Under the pieces are notes generated by a model. The model had not been told where the DNA came from and searched no databases. It saw only the letters and a program-made list of their open reading frames with translations. 64,000 nt of DNA from Oscillatoria acuminata PCC 6304 (GTDB lineage: Bacteria > Cyanobacteriota > Cyanobacteriia > Cyanobacteriales > Laspinemataceae). The position numbers and the translations under genes are program-made. Position 1 is the stretch's first letter; every line of letters begins with the position of its first letter. Shown here in pieces: positions 19,231 through 26,780 of this stretch. The stretch spans positions 5,767,227 to 5,831,226 of the forward strand of contig NC_019693.1 of the NCBI RefSeq assembly GCF_000317105.1, in the 5' to 3' direction.

Positions 19231-20175
19231 TTAGCTATCGGTCCTGGGATTCAGAAGTTGCTCAAATTCAGCTATGGAACCCACAGAAATGGTTGGACGC
19301 AGTAGCTGTTTTAGAGTCGTAATCTCCTCCAGACGATTCACCGCTTCTACCACGGACGGAGGGACTTCTCCAAACCGAACTTGTAAAAGCTCTAAGATAT
19401 TCTCCCGCTGATTTCGCAAGGTTCCCTGTTCGAGTCCCTGTTCCATTGCTTCTTCTCGGATGAGTTCTTCCATCGGACTGATGAATGGCATTTGTCGTTC
19501 CTCCCGATATTCAATGAGTTGGGTTCTTAATTGTTGTTCGAGTTGTTTCGGTAGGGTCATCATGCGATCGATGAACCGGAATAAGTTCTCTACTTCTTCT
19601 CGACGATATCTTCGTTCAAACAGGGAACGGATTAGGATCCATTTCCACTGTTTTCGTTCGTCCATTTTGCGGTTGGTGGCCTGGGTTTTTAAATGGGCCA
19701 TGACCATGAGGGCAAACGGATTCTGTTCTGATTCTAACTCTTCCCACCGGGTTTGGTAGTCTAAGAGTTTGACTATGGGAAATTTCAGTTTGAGCTCATA
19801 TCCATCGAGGATATAAGCATATTCGGTGGGTTGCCAAGTGGGGTTGTCGTCCCCTAAAATGGCGAGACTGACAACGGGTTTGTCGTACTGGTCAAAAGCG
19901 CGGTAGTTATAGCGATAGATACGTTTGGGAAAGTCGATAACGGATTGACTTTGGATTTCGACGTGAATCAATATCCAGAGGATAGTGCCGGTGATGAGTT
20001 TAACTTCAAATAGTTTGTCGGGAAATTGGGTGCCGGTGTCGGAGTCGCGGCCTAGTTCTAGGAGTTCTTTGTCTAGGGACTGATAGGGTTGACTCCAGTC
20101 GATTTGACTATGAATGAGGGGGAAGAAGAAGCTGAGGAATGGCTCAAAGTAGAGGGTGAGGGGTTTGTTTTCCAC
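19231..20175 (-). CDS. Rpn-family recombination-promoting nuclease / DUF4351 protein
   Basis: A 314-residue protein of the PD-(D/E)xK 'Rpn/putative transposase' group common in cyanobacteria. The nuclease core is in the first 120 residues: 'PDKLFEVKLITG' then 'ILIHVEIQSQ', fitting the D...ExQ active-site pattern. A helical middle holds 'LFRFIDRMMTLPKQLEQQL'. The C-terminal ~60 residues match DUF4351, with 'LLQVRFGEVPPSVVEAVNRL'. Rpn proteins in E. coli are DNA endonucleases that promote RecA-independent recombination. Two degenerate relatives lie nearby, at 18758-19104 and 32752-33120, so the family is active or recently duplicated here. Confidence 0.8.
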   Translation of the reverse strand: MENKPLTLYFEPFLSFFFPLIHSQIDWSQPYQSLDKELLELGRDSDTGTQFPDKLFEVKLITGTILWILIHVEIQSQSVIDFPKRIYRYNYRAFDQYDKPVVSLAILGDDNPTWQPTEYAYILDGYELKLKFPIVKLLDYQTRWEELESEQNPFALMVMAHLKTQATNRKMDERKQWKWILIRSLFERRYRREEVENLFRFIDRMMTLPKQLEQQLRTQLIEYREERQMPFISPMEELIREEAMEQGLEQGTLRNQRENILELLQVRFGEVPPSVVEAVNRLEEITTLKQLLRPTISVGSIAEFEQLLNPRTDS

Positions 20176-20595
20176 GGGGCATCATAGTCCGCCTTTACGG
20201 ATTCATATTCCATGATGAATGATTGTTTTTTACTGGTTTTATTATACAGCAGATTTTGGTGTTATTCGTTAGTTAGTCAAGGAATTTTGTAAAAAGTTGT
20301 GGCAGCCACCATAGTTATGAGATACATTTTGGAGTGCGAGCATCTTGCTCGCTTTTTATAATAGCGAGCAAGATGCTCGCACTCCTCTAAATACCTGTAT
20401 CTCATGAGTCCAGAAATCGCTATAATCCAATGATTTTTAGGAATACAGGAGAGCCTAAAGAGGGTTTGCAGACCAAACTTTACATGAAACAAGGATTTTT
20501 GTGATTAAATTTATCCCCTTGACAGGGCTACCCCTAAAGGGGTGACACTCAAGGTTTGTAATAATATCCTAAGTGATTCATAGAGGTTCAATGCA
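20176..20595. other. Intergenic region before csx3
   Basis: A 420-base gap between divergent genes, holding the hairpin repeat at 20331-20385. The DNA just before csx3 is AT-rich and should contain its promoter. A weak ribosome site (agagg) lies 10 bases before the csx3 ATG. Nothing else was recognised. Confidence 0.4.
20331..20385. repeat. Long hairpin repeat, copy 1 (CRISPR left flank)
   Basis: Exact 23-base arms beginning ggagtgcgagcatcttgctc face each other across a 9-base AT loop. The same motif reappears in degenerate double form at 23829-23925 on the other side of the CRISPR array. Both copies are preceded by related text (gagatacatttt / gagttacatctttt). Confidence 0.75.
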
Positions 20596-20922
20596 ATGGA
20601 AGCGATCGCCTTAACAGTTATTCCCCATCACACCCGGGATGGGATTCGGTATCAACATATCCGCATCGAGATAATCAGCGATGACGGGATTGTAGAACCC
20701 GATGACCTGAAATCCCTGGAATTGCCGCCCCTGGATGGGTCTCAAGGGGTGGTGTTTGAGGGGAAATCTCCGATTTGGGTCTATGCCTATCTGACCCATG
20801 AGGCCCATGCCACCGCCTGGGTGGGTTGTTATGACCCGCGTCTGAAAGGGGCGGTGGTGGTGGCAACTCACACTCGCGGGGTGGGGGTGGGTTCGGTGCT
20901 GCCGTTGGAGTTACCGGCATGA
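20596..20922 (+). CDS. csx3: Csx3 / Crn3 ring nuclease, single domain
   Basis: A 108-residue protein that covers only the Csx3 fold. Csx3 (Crn3) is known to cut the second messenger cyclic tetra-adenylate made by type III Cas10, so it switches signalling off. The characteristic segment is 'SPIWVYAYLTHEAHATAWVG' followed by 'CYDPRLKGAVVV'. The three residues I recall as catalytic in A. fulgidus Csx3 (H60, D69, R71) have the same spacing here as H71, D80 and R82, so activity is expected. Its stop overlaps the next start (ATGA at 20919-20922), so the next gene is probably translated by coupling. Confidence 0.85.
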   Translation: MEAIALTVIPHHTRDGIRYQHIRIEIISDDGIVEPDDLKSLELPPLDGSQGVVFEGKSPIWVYAYLTHEAHATAWVGCYDPRLKGAVVVATHTRGVGVGSVLPLELPA

Positions 20923-21809
20923 GTGGGAGGGTACAATTGACCGTGAACGAGTTGCAGGCGCGCAATGGTGAGTTGTATCAATGTTTGGAAATTGCCACCT
21001 CGGGGAAGATTGAACCGGAATTGCTGGGTTCTCTCACTTTGCCCCGGGAACTGGATTTTTCCAAAGGTATCATCTTGTGGGGGGCGGCCCCGATTTGGTT
21101 TACGAGTCATCTGGTGCAACGGTGTGACCCAGCGCCTTGGGTGGGATGCTACGATTTGCAGTTGGGTTCCGTGGTGGTGGTGGCGAGTCGGACTCGGGAG
21201 TTGGCGGCAGCAGAGTCGTTTCGCTTGGTCCCGAGTCGCCCTCCTGGACCGGCCTTGTTTATCGGGGGACCGCCCAATAGTGGGAAAAGTGTGCTGTCTT
21301 ACGCCTTGGTGCGGGGGTTGCGAGGGGCCAACCCAGACCGGCGCATCCACCTGCATCGGGCGCAGTGGGATGGGGAGGGGAATTGGGCCATTGAAGCGGG
21401 CGATCGCGCCTTGGTGGATAGTTTGCGGCAACAGCATAAAGCAGGCTGGTCCCAGCGCTTTTTCCAGCATCATGGGGAGGCAGTGGGTCATATTCGCGAG
21501 GCGGTGGATTTGGTGCTGGTGGATTTTGGCGGGAAACCCAAACCTCGGGATGTGATGGTGCGCGATCGCTGTACTCACTATTTGATTATTACCAGCGACC
21601 CGGAGGCCCTGGCCCAATGGCACGATTTCTGTCAAGTGCAGGGGAAGTTGACCCCGGTGGCGGTGATTCACAGCGTCTTGGAGGACCGGGTGGAAGTCCT
21701 GCAAACGGAACCGTTTTTAGAAATCATTGCAGGGCCTTGGATGCGAGGAGAATCCGCCCGGATACCGGAGGCGTTGTTATCTGCGGTGATGAAGTTGCTT
21801 GTAATGTGA
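20919..21809 (+). CDS. Csx3-like domain fused to a P-loop ATPase
   Basis: A 296-residue protein. Residues 1-100 are a second Csx3 domain, aligned to the previous protein through 'APIWFTSHLVQRCDPAPWVG' and 'CYDLQLGSVVVV'. Residues 110-296 are a P-loop NTPase with Walker A GGPPNSGKS (116-124) and a Walker B-like strand 'VDLVLVDFGG'. Such Csx3-AAA fusions are known beside type III CRISPR loci. In this copy the positions of the catalytic His and Arg are D70 and Q81, and only D79 is kept, so ring-nuclease activity is doubtful. It may instead bind the ligand or pair with the intact Csx3. The overlap with csx3 is 4 bases. Confidence 0.8.
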   Translation: MSGRVQLTVNELQARNGELYQCLEIATSGKIEPELLGSLTLPRELDFSKGIILWGAAPIWFTSHLVQRCDPAPWVGCYDLQLGSVVVVASRTRELAAAESFRLVPSRPPGPALFIGGPPNSGKSVLSYALVRGLRGANPDRRIHLHRAQWDGEGNWAIEAGDRALVDSLRQQHKAGWSQRFFQHHGEAVGHIREAVDLVLVDFGGKPKPRDVMVRDRCTHYLIITSDPEALAQWHDFCQVQGKLTPVAVIHSVLEDRVEVLQTEPFLEIIAGPWMRGESARIPEALLSAVMKLLVM

Positions 21810-21820
21810 GGAATCGGTGA

Positions 21821-21940
21821 CTTTTGCCAGGAGTTAGAAACCGGGTTTCTTTCATCAATTGAGGTTAAATGCCATAAATTGACGCAGAAACCCGGTTTTT
21901 TGCTCTTTTGCCAGGAGTTAGAAACCGGGTTTCTTTCATC
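21821..21940. repeat. 36-bp direct repeat pair at the CRISPR left edge
   Basis: The 36 bases at 21821-21856 recur exactly at 21905-21940; they start cttttgccaggagttagaaa and end with gggtttctttcatc. Each holds the palindrome gaaaccgggtttc. Between them an inverted agaaacccggttttttgc could pair with either copy. The second copy ends 19 bases before the first CRISPR repeat. Confidence 0.75.
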
Positions 21941-21959
21941 TTCCTCGTTATGTAGACAA

Positions 21960-23759
21960 GTTTCCAACGAGTCCGATTTTAACTAATCGGTAAGCGGAAT
22001 ACGGGTACTTTGGCTATCAGCTCAAGGATATGGCGTTTCCAACGAGTCCGATTTTAACTAATCGGTAAGAACAGGGAAAGATGTTCCCACCTGGCTGATC
22101 ATCATGGCTAAGTTGTTTCCAACGAGTCCGATTTTAACTAATCGGTAAGACTACGCAACCCGCGAAGTGGTCTACAACACAAAAATGCTTTCCACCGAGT
22201 CCGATTTTAACTAATCGGGAAATTGCCGCTATTGCCAAAGCGAACGGGATGGAGAAAACTGGACGGTTTCCAACGAGTCCGATTTTAACTAATCGGTAAG
22301 TATCTGATAGTCGCATCGTTACGCCTAACAAACCTTTGCTGACTATCCTGTTTCCAACAAGTCCGATTTTAACTAATGAGTAAGCATTCCGTTCGACGGA
22401 TTTATCCCTCCAGGTTCCCCACGTTGCCAACGAGTCCGATTTTAACTAATCGTTAAGAAGCTGAACAAATTGCCAAAGTCTCAATTGATGCAATGTTTCC
22501 AACAAGTCCGATTTTAACTAATCGGTAAGCTCTCGGGAATTGATATCGACCGTGCAGCATACCAAGAGATGTCTCCAACGAGTCCGATTTTAACTAATGG
22601 GTAAGGGGCAAGGGTATGATGTTCTCTTGGACTTCAACCCCGCTACGTTTCCAACAAGTCCGATTTTAACTAATCGGTAAGGGTTTCGTACACTGCGTAT
22701 GTGAACTATGCTCCCGTGGTAAATAGGTTTCCAACGAGTCCGATTTTAACTAATCGGTAAGGTTTCAAGGAATCGATAACTCAATCGCAACCGTGGTGTT
22801 GCAGTTTCCAACGAGTCCGATTTTAACTAATCGGTAAGTTTCTTTAACCTCGATAGTCAATCCCATTCCTCAGCGTTTTCCGTGTTTCCAACAAGTCCGA
22901 TTTTAACTAATCGGTAAGAGTCACAAACCAGCTAATCATTAACGAAACTTTCTTCGGGGAGTTTCCCCCGAGTCCGATTTTAACTAATCGGTAAGTCAAA
23001 GACTACATCGCCGCCCTTGAAACCGCTGAAATCGTGTTTTCAACAAGTCCGATTTTAACTAATCGGTAAGACGCCCCCGTTGTGGATATAACCACTACAG
23101 GTACGAACGACAAAGCCTTTCCAACGAGTCCTATTTTAACTAATCGGTAAGGGAGAAGCAGTTGTAGGTCTCGGAGTGTCAACCGGCACCCGAGGGTTTC
23201 CAACGAGTCCGATTTTAACTAATCGGTAAGTTTTCCGTGTAAATAGTGGAACATCCTGGACGGTAATCAGTTTCCAATGAGTTCACTTTTAGTTAATCGG
23301 TAAGGTCAATTTTTACAAGACGCTACAGAAGCCATCTACACCGTGTTTCCAACGAGTCCGATTTTAACTAATCGGTAAAATGCTTCCGTAGTTTTCGACT
23401 AAGCTACCCTATGCTAATTTGTTTCCAACGAGTCCGATTTTAACTAATCGGTAAGCCGAAGAATCCCGTTCCGAGGTGTATTACCGAGGATAGTTTCCAA
23501 CGAGTCCGATTTTAACTAATCGGTAAGGGGAAGGTAACTCCTTCACACGAGCCGATGCAGGAGCGATGTTGTTTCCAACGAGTCCGATTTTAACTAATCG
23601 GTAAGTTCAATGCTAATGCTGAAATCACTTCCAATTTCTCTGCGAAGTTTTCAACGAGTCCTATTTTAACTAATCGGTAATGGAAACCAACGATTGACAC
23701 GACTATCGAATGGTTTAATAATAAGTTTCCAACGAGTCCGATTTTAACTAATCGGTAAT
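21960..23759 (-). CRISPR. CRISPR array, 24 repeats of 35 bp and 23 spacers
   Basis: The consensus repeat on the + strand starts gtttccaacgagtccg and ends aactaatcggtaag; its core ccgatt-ttaact-aatcgg is a 6-bp hairpin. Repeats start at 21960, 22035, 22115, 22188, 22266, 22350, 22423, 22495, 22571, 22647, 22727, 22804, 22884, 22961, 23036, 23117, 23196, 23270, 23345, 23421, 23493, 23571, 23647 and 23725. Spacers are 37-49 bases, all different by eye. Read on the minus strand the repeat ends gttggaaac, like the 5' handle of cyanobacterial I-D and III-B crRNAs, so leftward transcription from a leader near 23760-23990 is likely (inference). Several repeats are mutated: 22188, 22350, 22423, 22571, 22961, 23036, 23117, 23270 and 23647. 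The array lies between the csx3 pair and the Cmr genes. No cas6 is in the window, so processing needs one elsewhere. Confidence 0.97.
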
Positions 23760-23828
23760 TCCTCTGCCAGGAAGCCTGACTGAGAGGGGGGTCAAAGACC
23801 AGAGCCGCAGATATGAGTTACATCTTTT

Positions 23829-23925
23829 GGAACACAAGCATCTTGCTCGTTATTATTATAGTACATTCTTTAGGAGTACGAGCATCTTGCTCGCTAGAAT
23901 AATAGCCAGCAAAATGCTCGCACTC
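23829..23925. repeat. Hairpin repeat, copies 2 and 3 (CRISPR right flank)
   Basis: Two adjacent diverged copies of the 20331 hairpin: one left half (aagcatcttgctcg, near 23839), then a full unit from 23872, gagtacgagcatcttgctcg ... gcaaaatgctcgcactcc. It lies in the interval that would hold the CRISPR leader and the promoter of the TIGR03985-like gene. Confidence 0.65.
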
Positions 23926-23990
23926 CTTATCGCCACTGTACCATAAGAACCCGGCAACCGCAATCACCCCAGGATTAAAGGATAAAAACC

Positions 23991-25343
23991 ATGACCGAAC
24001 CTACCTTTTGCGACCCTCCCACCGTCGAAGTGCTGCAATGGTTGGCGCGGGGTTCTTTGAAAAAAAACTTTCTAAAAGCGGTGCGTTTATGGGTGCATTT
24101 GCAGTTACTCTATGGCGAATCTGACTCTCGCCTCGGGATAGTTCACCCCTTTACTTATGCTGATTGGCGCAATACCTTTTTTACCGATTCCCATCCCCGG
24201 GATGAATCCATTCCCCCCCTCCATGACTGCCATTGTCCTTGTGCGCGAACTGCCGCATGTTGGCTATTTGATGAGGTGATGGGTTGTTCAGAGTTGGAGT
24301 GGAGAGAATCCCTCTCTCAAACTGCCTGTAATCCGGACAACTTAGAGGAATTACTAGAGTCGCGCTTATTTGGAGTAACCCGGCGATCGCTGGCGGAAGA
24401 TTTGAAAACTTTAGCGGAACTGGGCTGTTTAAAAAAAGGTGACCGCAGCCAATATGATAAAGTGCAAACCTGGCCCGTGGGAATGATAGCCCGTTTCCCC
24501 GCTTTAACGACATCCCAGGGGGCGATGACGTTCAATTTTTTACAACCGGATTTAGCAGCAATAGCGGAAAACTTGTCTCAAGAACTAGGGGGATATCCGC
24601 GATTTTTCTTGCAAGTCGAGTATGTGGTTCCCAAGATGACTTTAGATGCGATCCATGATTGGCAAGAACAACTCAAACAACTCTGGCAACAGCATCCCAT
24701 CCCCACAGTTTTGCTGACTTATAACAGTGCCAAACTGGAACGAATCGTGGAATGTGCGGTCTATCCCGTTTGCATTTACTATGTGCAACGGGCGGTTTAT
24801 TTAGTCGGATTTGGTCGCAATCCCCGAGGAGAGGTCAACTGGTACAATTATCGGTGCGATCGCATCGATAATTTAGAACCCCTCCCTTGGAACGACCCCC
24901 GCATTCCGCAACCGTTAATCCTACACCATCAAAACCAAACCTTACCCACCCCAGAGTACATTCAAGACCAAATGGCCCAAGGGTGGGGATTTGATTTCTA
25001 TCAACCCAATTTACTCATGCTACTCCGCTTCGACCCCCACCACCATCGCCGCTACATTGAAGATACGGAACGCCATGAAACCTTTGAATCGGTCACTTAT
25101 AAACGTGCGCAACAGTTAATTAAACAACAGGCATCTCCAGGGGAATGTCAAGCGTTATTAAAGATTCTTAACCAACGGTCTGAAAGTGATGCTTATTATC
25201 AGGCATTTTATCGAGAAGGTGACCCGAATGTGCTGATGAGATTAAATGCGTGGCGTCCTTATGTTGAGGTATTTTTGCCGTGGAAGTTACGGGAAAGAAT
25301 GGCGGGGGATGTGCGTCAGGAATGGGGGTTTTATGGGGATTAG
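23991..25343 (+). CDS. TIGR03985-like CRISPR-associated protein (WYL-type regulator)
   Basis: A 450-residue protein matching the cyanobacterial CRISPR-associated family known as TIGR03985. The N-terminal ~160 residues include helical text and a winged-helix-like part ('RSLAEDLKTLAELGCLKKG'). A Cys/His cluster (HDCHCPCARTAACW, about 80-93) may bind metal. The middle and C-terminal part resembles a WYL ligand-binding domain ('VYPVCIYYVQRAVYLVGFG', then 'NWYNYRCDRI'). WYL proteins next to CRISPR genes are thought to regulate them by sensing nucleotides or nucleic acid ends. AAGGA precedes the ATG. The gene stands between the array and the Cmr operon. The function as regulator is inferred from family and place. 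Confidence 0.7.
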   Translation: MTEPTFCDPPTVEVLQWLARGSLKKNFLKAVRLWVHLQLLYGESDSRLGIVHPFTYADWRNTFFTDSHPRDESIPPLHDCHCPCARTAACWLFDEVMGCSELEWRESLSQTACNPDNLEELLESRLFGVTRRSLAEDLKTLAELGCLKKGDRSQYDKVQTWPVGMIARFPALTTSQGAMTFNFLQPDLAAIAENLSQELGGYPRFFLQVEYVVPKMTLDAIHDWQEQLKQLWQQHPIPTVLLTYNSAKLERIVECAVYPVCIYYVQRAVYLVGFGRNPRGEVNWYNYRCDRIDNLEPLPWNDPRIPQPLILHHQNQTLPTPEYIQDQMAQGWGFDFYQPNLLMLLRFDPHHHRRYIEDTERHETFESVTYKRAQQLIKQQASPGECQALLKILNQRSESDAYYQAFYREGDPNVLMRLNAWRPYVEVFLPWKLRERMAGDVRQEWGFYGD

Positions 25344-25347
25344 GGAA

Positions 25348-25595
25348 GGGGAGACCTAACCCCCCAACCCCCTTCCCTAAGAGGGAAGGGGGAGCCGGAA
25401 AGGCCCTTTGATAAGAGGGTGGGGGGAGAATCAAAGCCCCTCTCCTCTTAGGGGAGGGGTTTGGGGAGGGGTCTGCGCGTCACGGGGAGACCTAACCCCC
25501 CAACCCCCTTCCCTCTTAGGGAAGGGGGAGCCGGAAAGGCCCTTTGATAAGAGGGTGGGGGGAGAATCAAAGCCCCTCTCCTCTTAGGGGAGGGG
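25348..25595. repeat. Two ~112-bp direct repeats, each with inverted repeats
   Basis: 25348-25459 and 25484-25595 are nearly identical. They begin ggggagacctaacccccc, pass through ggaaaggccctttgataaga and end in a ctcttaggggagggg block. Within each, ccccttccc / gggaaggggg and cccctctcctctta / aggggagggg can fold. The repeats fill most of the 320-base gap 25344-25663 between convergent genes and could stop transcription from both sides. Confidence 0.75.
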
Positions 25596-25663
25596 CTTTG
25601 ATTCGCGAACAGACTCAAGACACAGGAGATACATTGACTCTTCTTAATAGGTTACAATTCCCC

Positions 25664-26668
25664 CTAACTAATCAAATCAAATGCACTATGTTGATAATCA
25701 ATGATGTAGGGGCCGAAAGATTGTCCCTTATTATAAGACACATATTCTAACACCCGATCGCGTTTGAGACAGGCCATAATCATTCCCACGGACATCGGTT
25801 TAGTCCCGCCGGTGAAATCTGCTGCAATTTCATCGGCAGAATAGTGACTTTGGCGGTAGATTTTGTTAACGGTACTAAAGGTTTCTTGAGCATCCGCAGG
25901 GGAAACGCCTTTGAGAAGCGTCACCTGCAAGGGGGGTAAAGTGGGTCGATTGTTGCTCGCATCAGATTTCTGTAAATTCATGCTGAGTTGTTCACACCGT
26001 TGTTGAATCTCCTGTGCTTTATCCTGAGAACTGCCGCCGAATTTGATAAGTTGACTTTCATCGGAGGGAATCAACCAGACGGTTGCTAAAGTCCGCTTGG
26101 TTTCGTAGTGATATTCAATGGAAAACATGGCACTATTGGGATTACTAACCAGCAAAATCAAGCCTTTTTTGCCATCGGGTTGGGTCAATCCATCGCTGAT
26201 AAATCTTCCTTGGGTGAGGGGACGACGGAGTTTAAATCCCAAACTCATCACTACGATTAATCCTAACCCCACCACTATCATAATAAAATGCACCAGATAG
26301 TCTTTTGGGGTCGGAATCGGTGTTGTTGCTAAGAAATAACGAATCGCGAGTTCCAGCAGTTTGAGGAGATTATCCACGATTAAACTGGCGATCGCCAATC
26401 CCACTAAGACCCAAATCGGCAACCCCACCCGCCGGAAAATTCGCCCCAGTTGCAGACTTGACCAAAATCCGCCGATCGCACTCCCGCAACGACGGGCGAT
26501 CGCCTGGGTTCCTTTCCATGCGGATGTTACCATTCGGGCGATCGCGTCCTTCCCCTGGATTGCGACTCTCATCGTTACCCTTGCGCCTTTTTCCAGGACG
26601 CCAAAACCCATTTTTGTAACCTTTCTTAACCGGGATGATAACTTAGGTTGCGGATTGTGAGGTTTCAT
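25664..26668 (-). CDS. Membrane-bound CARF-domain protein
   Basis: A ~334-residue protein. Residues 1-80 are basic and helical. Two hydrophobic helices follow (about 83-107 'VGLPIWVLVGLAIASLIVDN' and 124-144 'YLVHFIMIVVGLGLIVVMSL'). Residues 168-334 form a Rossmann-like CARF domain of the Cas02710/Csm6 type. It starts 'KGLILLVSNPNSAMFSIEY' and has the signature DFTGGTKPM at 284-292. CARF domains bind cyclic oligoadenylate from Cas10. There is no HEPN or nuclease domain, so the likely output is the membrane part, as in the CARF-TM effectors such as Cam1. It is divergent from cas10, sharing its promoter region. An ATG at 26692 is also possible. Confidence 0.75.
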   Translation of the reverse strand: MKPHNPQPKLSSRLRKVTKMGFGVLEKGARVTMRVAIQGKDAIARMVTSAWKGTQAIARRCGSAIGGFWSSLQLGRIFRRVGLPIWVLVGLAIASLIVDNLLKLLELAIRYFLATTPIPTPKDYLVHFIMIVVGLGLIVVMSLGFKLRRPLTQGRFISDGLTQPDGKKGLILLVSNPNSAMFSIEYHYETKRTLATVWLIPSDESQLIKFGGSSQDKAQEIQQRCEQLSMNLQKSDASNNRPTLPPLQVTLLKGVSPADAQETFSTVNKIYRQSHYSADEIAADFTGGTKPMSVGMIMACLKRDRVLEYVSYNKGQSFGPYIIDYQHSAFDLIS

Positions 26669-26704
26669 AACGATTTCGAGGAGTGGGTGCATGGATACTA
26701 TAGA

Positions 26705-26750
26705 ATTGTACTTGGAATTGGAAGGCTAACCTTCCAGGGCCGAGTACAAT
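26705..26750. promoter_or_regulatory. Nested 46-bp dyad in the divergent promoter of the CARF gene and cas10
   Basis: Outer arms attgtact / agtacaat (26705-26712, 26743-26750) enclose inner arms tggaagg / ccttcca (26719-26725, 26730-26736) around ctaa. On each strand the outer arm supplies tacaat, a fair -10 box pointing outward. The inner dyad is a candidate operator between them. It lies 30 bases before cas10 and ~40 before the CARF gene. Operator function is inference. Confidence 0.5.
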
Positions 26751-26780
26751 GGCAACACAGACCTGAAAACAGCTAATGCC

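Noticed and set aside
20868-21704. 278-codon minus-strand frame opposite the Csx3-ATPase gene
   Set aside because: The + strand frame has clear Csx3 and Walker motifs; the reverse frame is His/Pro-rich noise.
22134-23203. Small frames inside the CRISPR array
   Set aside because: They are produced by the repeated 35-base unit and are not genes.
25664-26668. HEPN RNase motif (RxxxxH) in the CARF protein
   Set aside because: No such motif lies in a C-terminal helical domain; the protein ends with the CARF fold.
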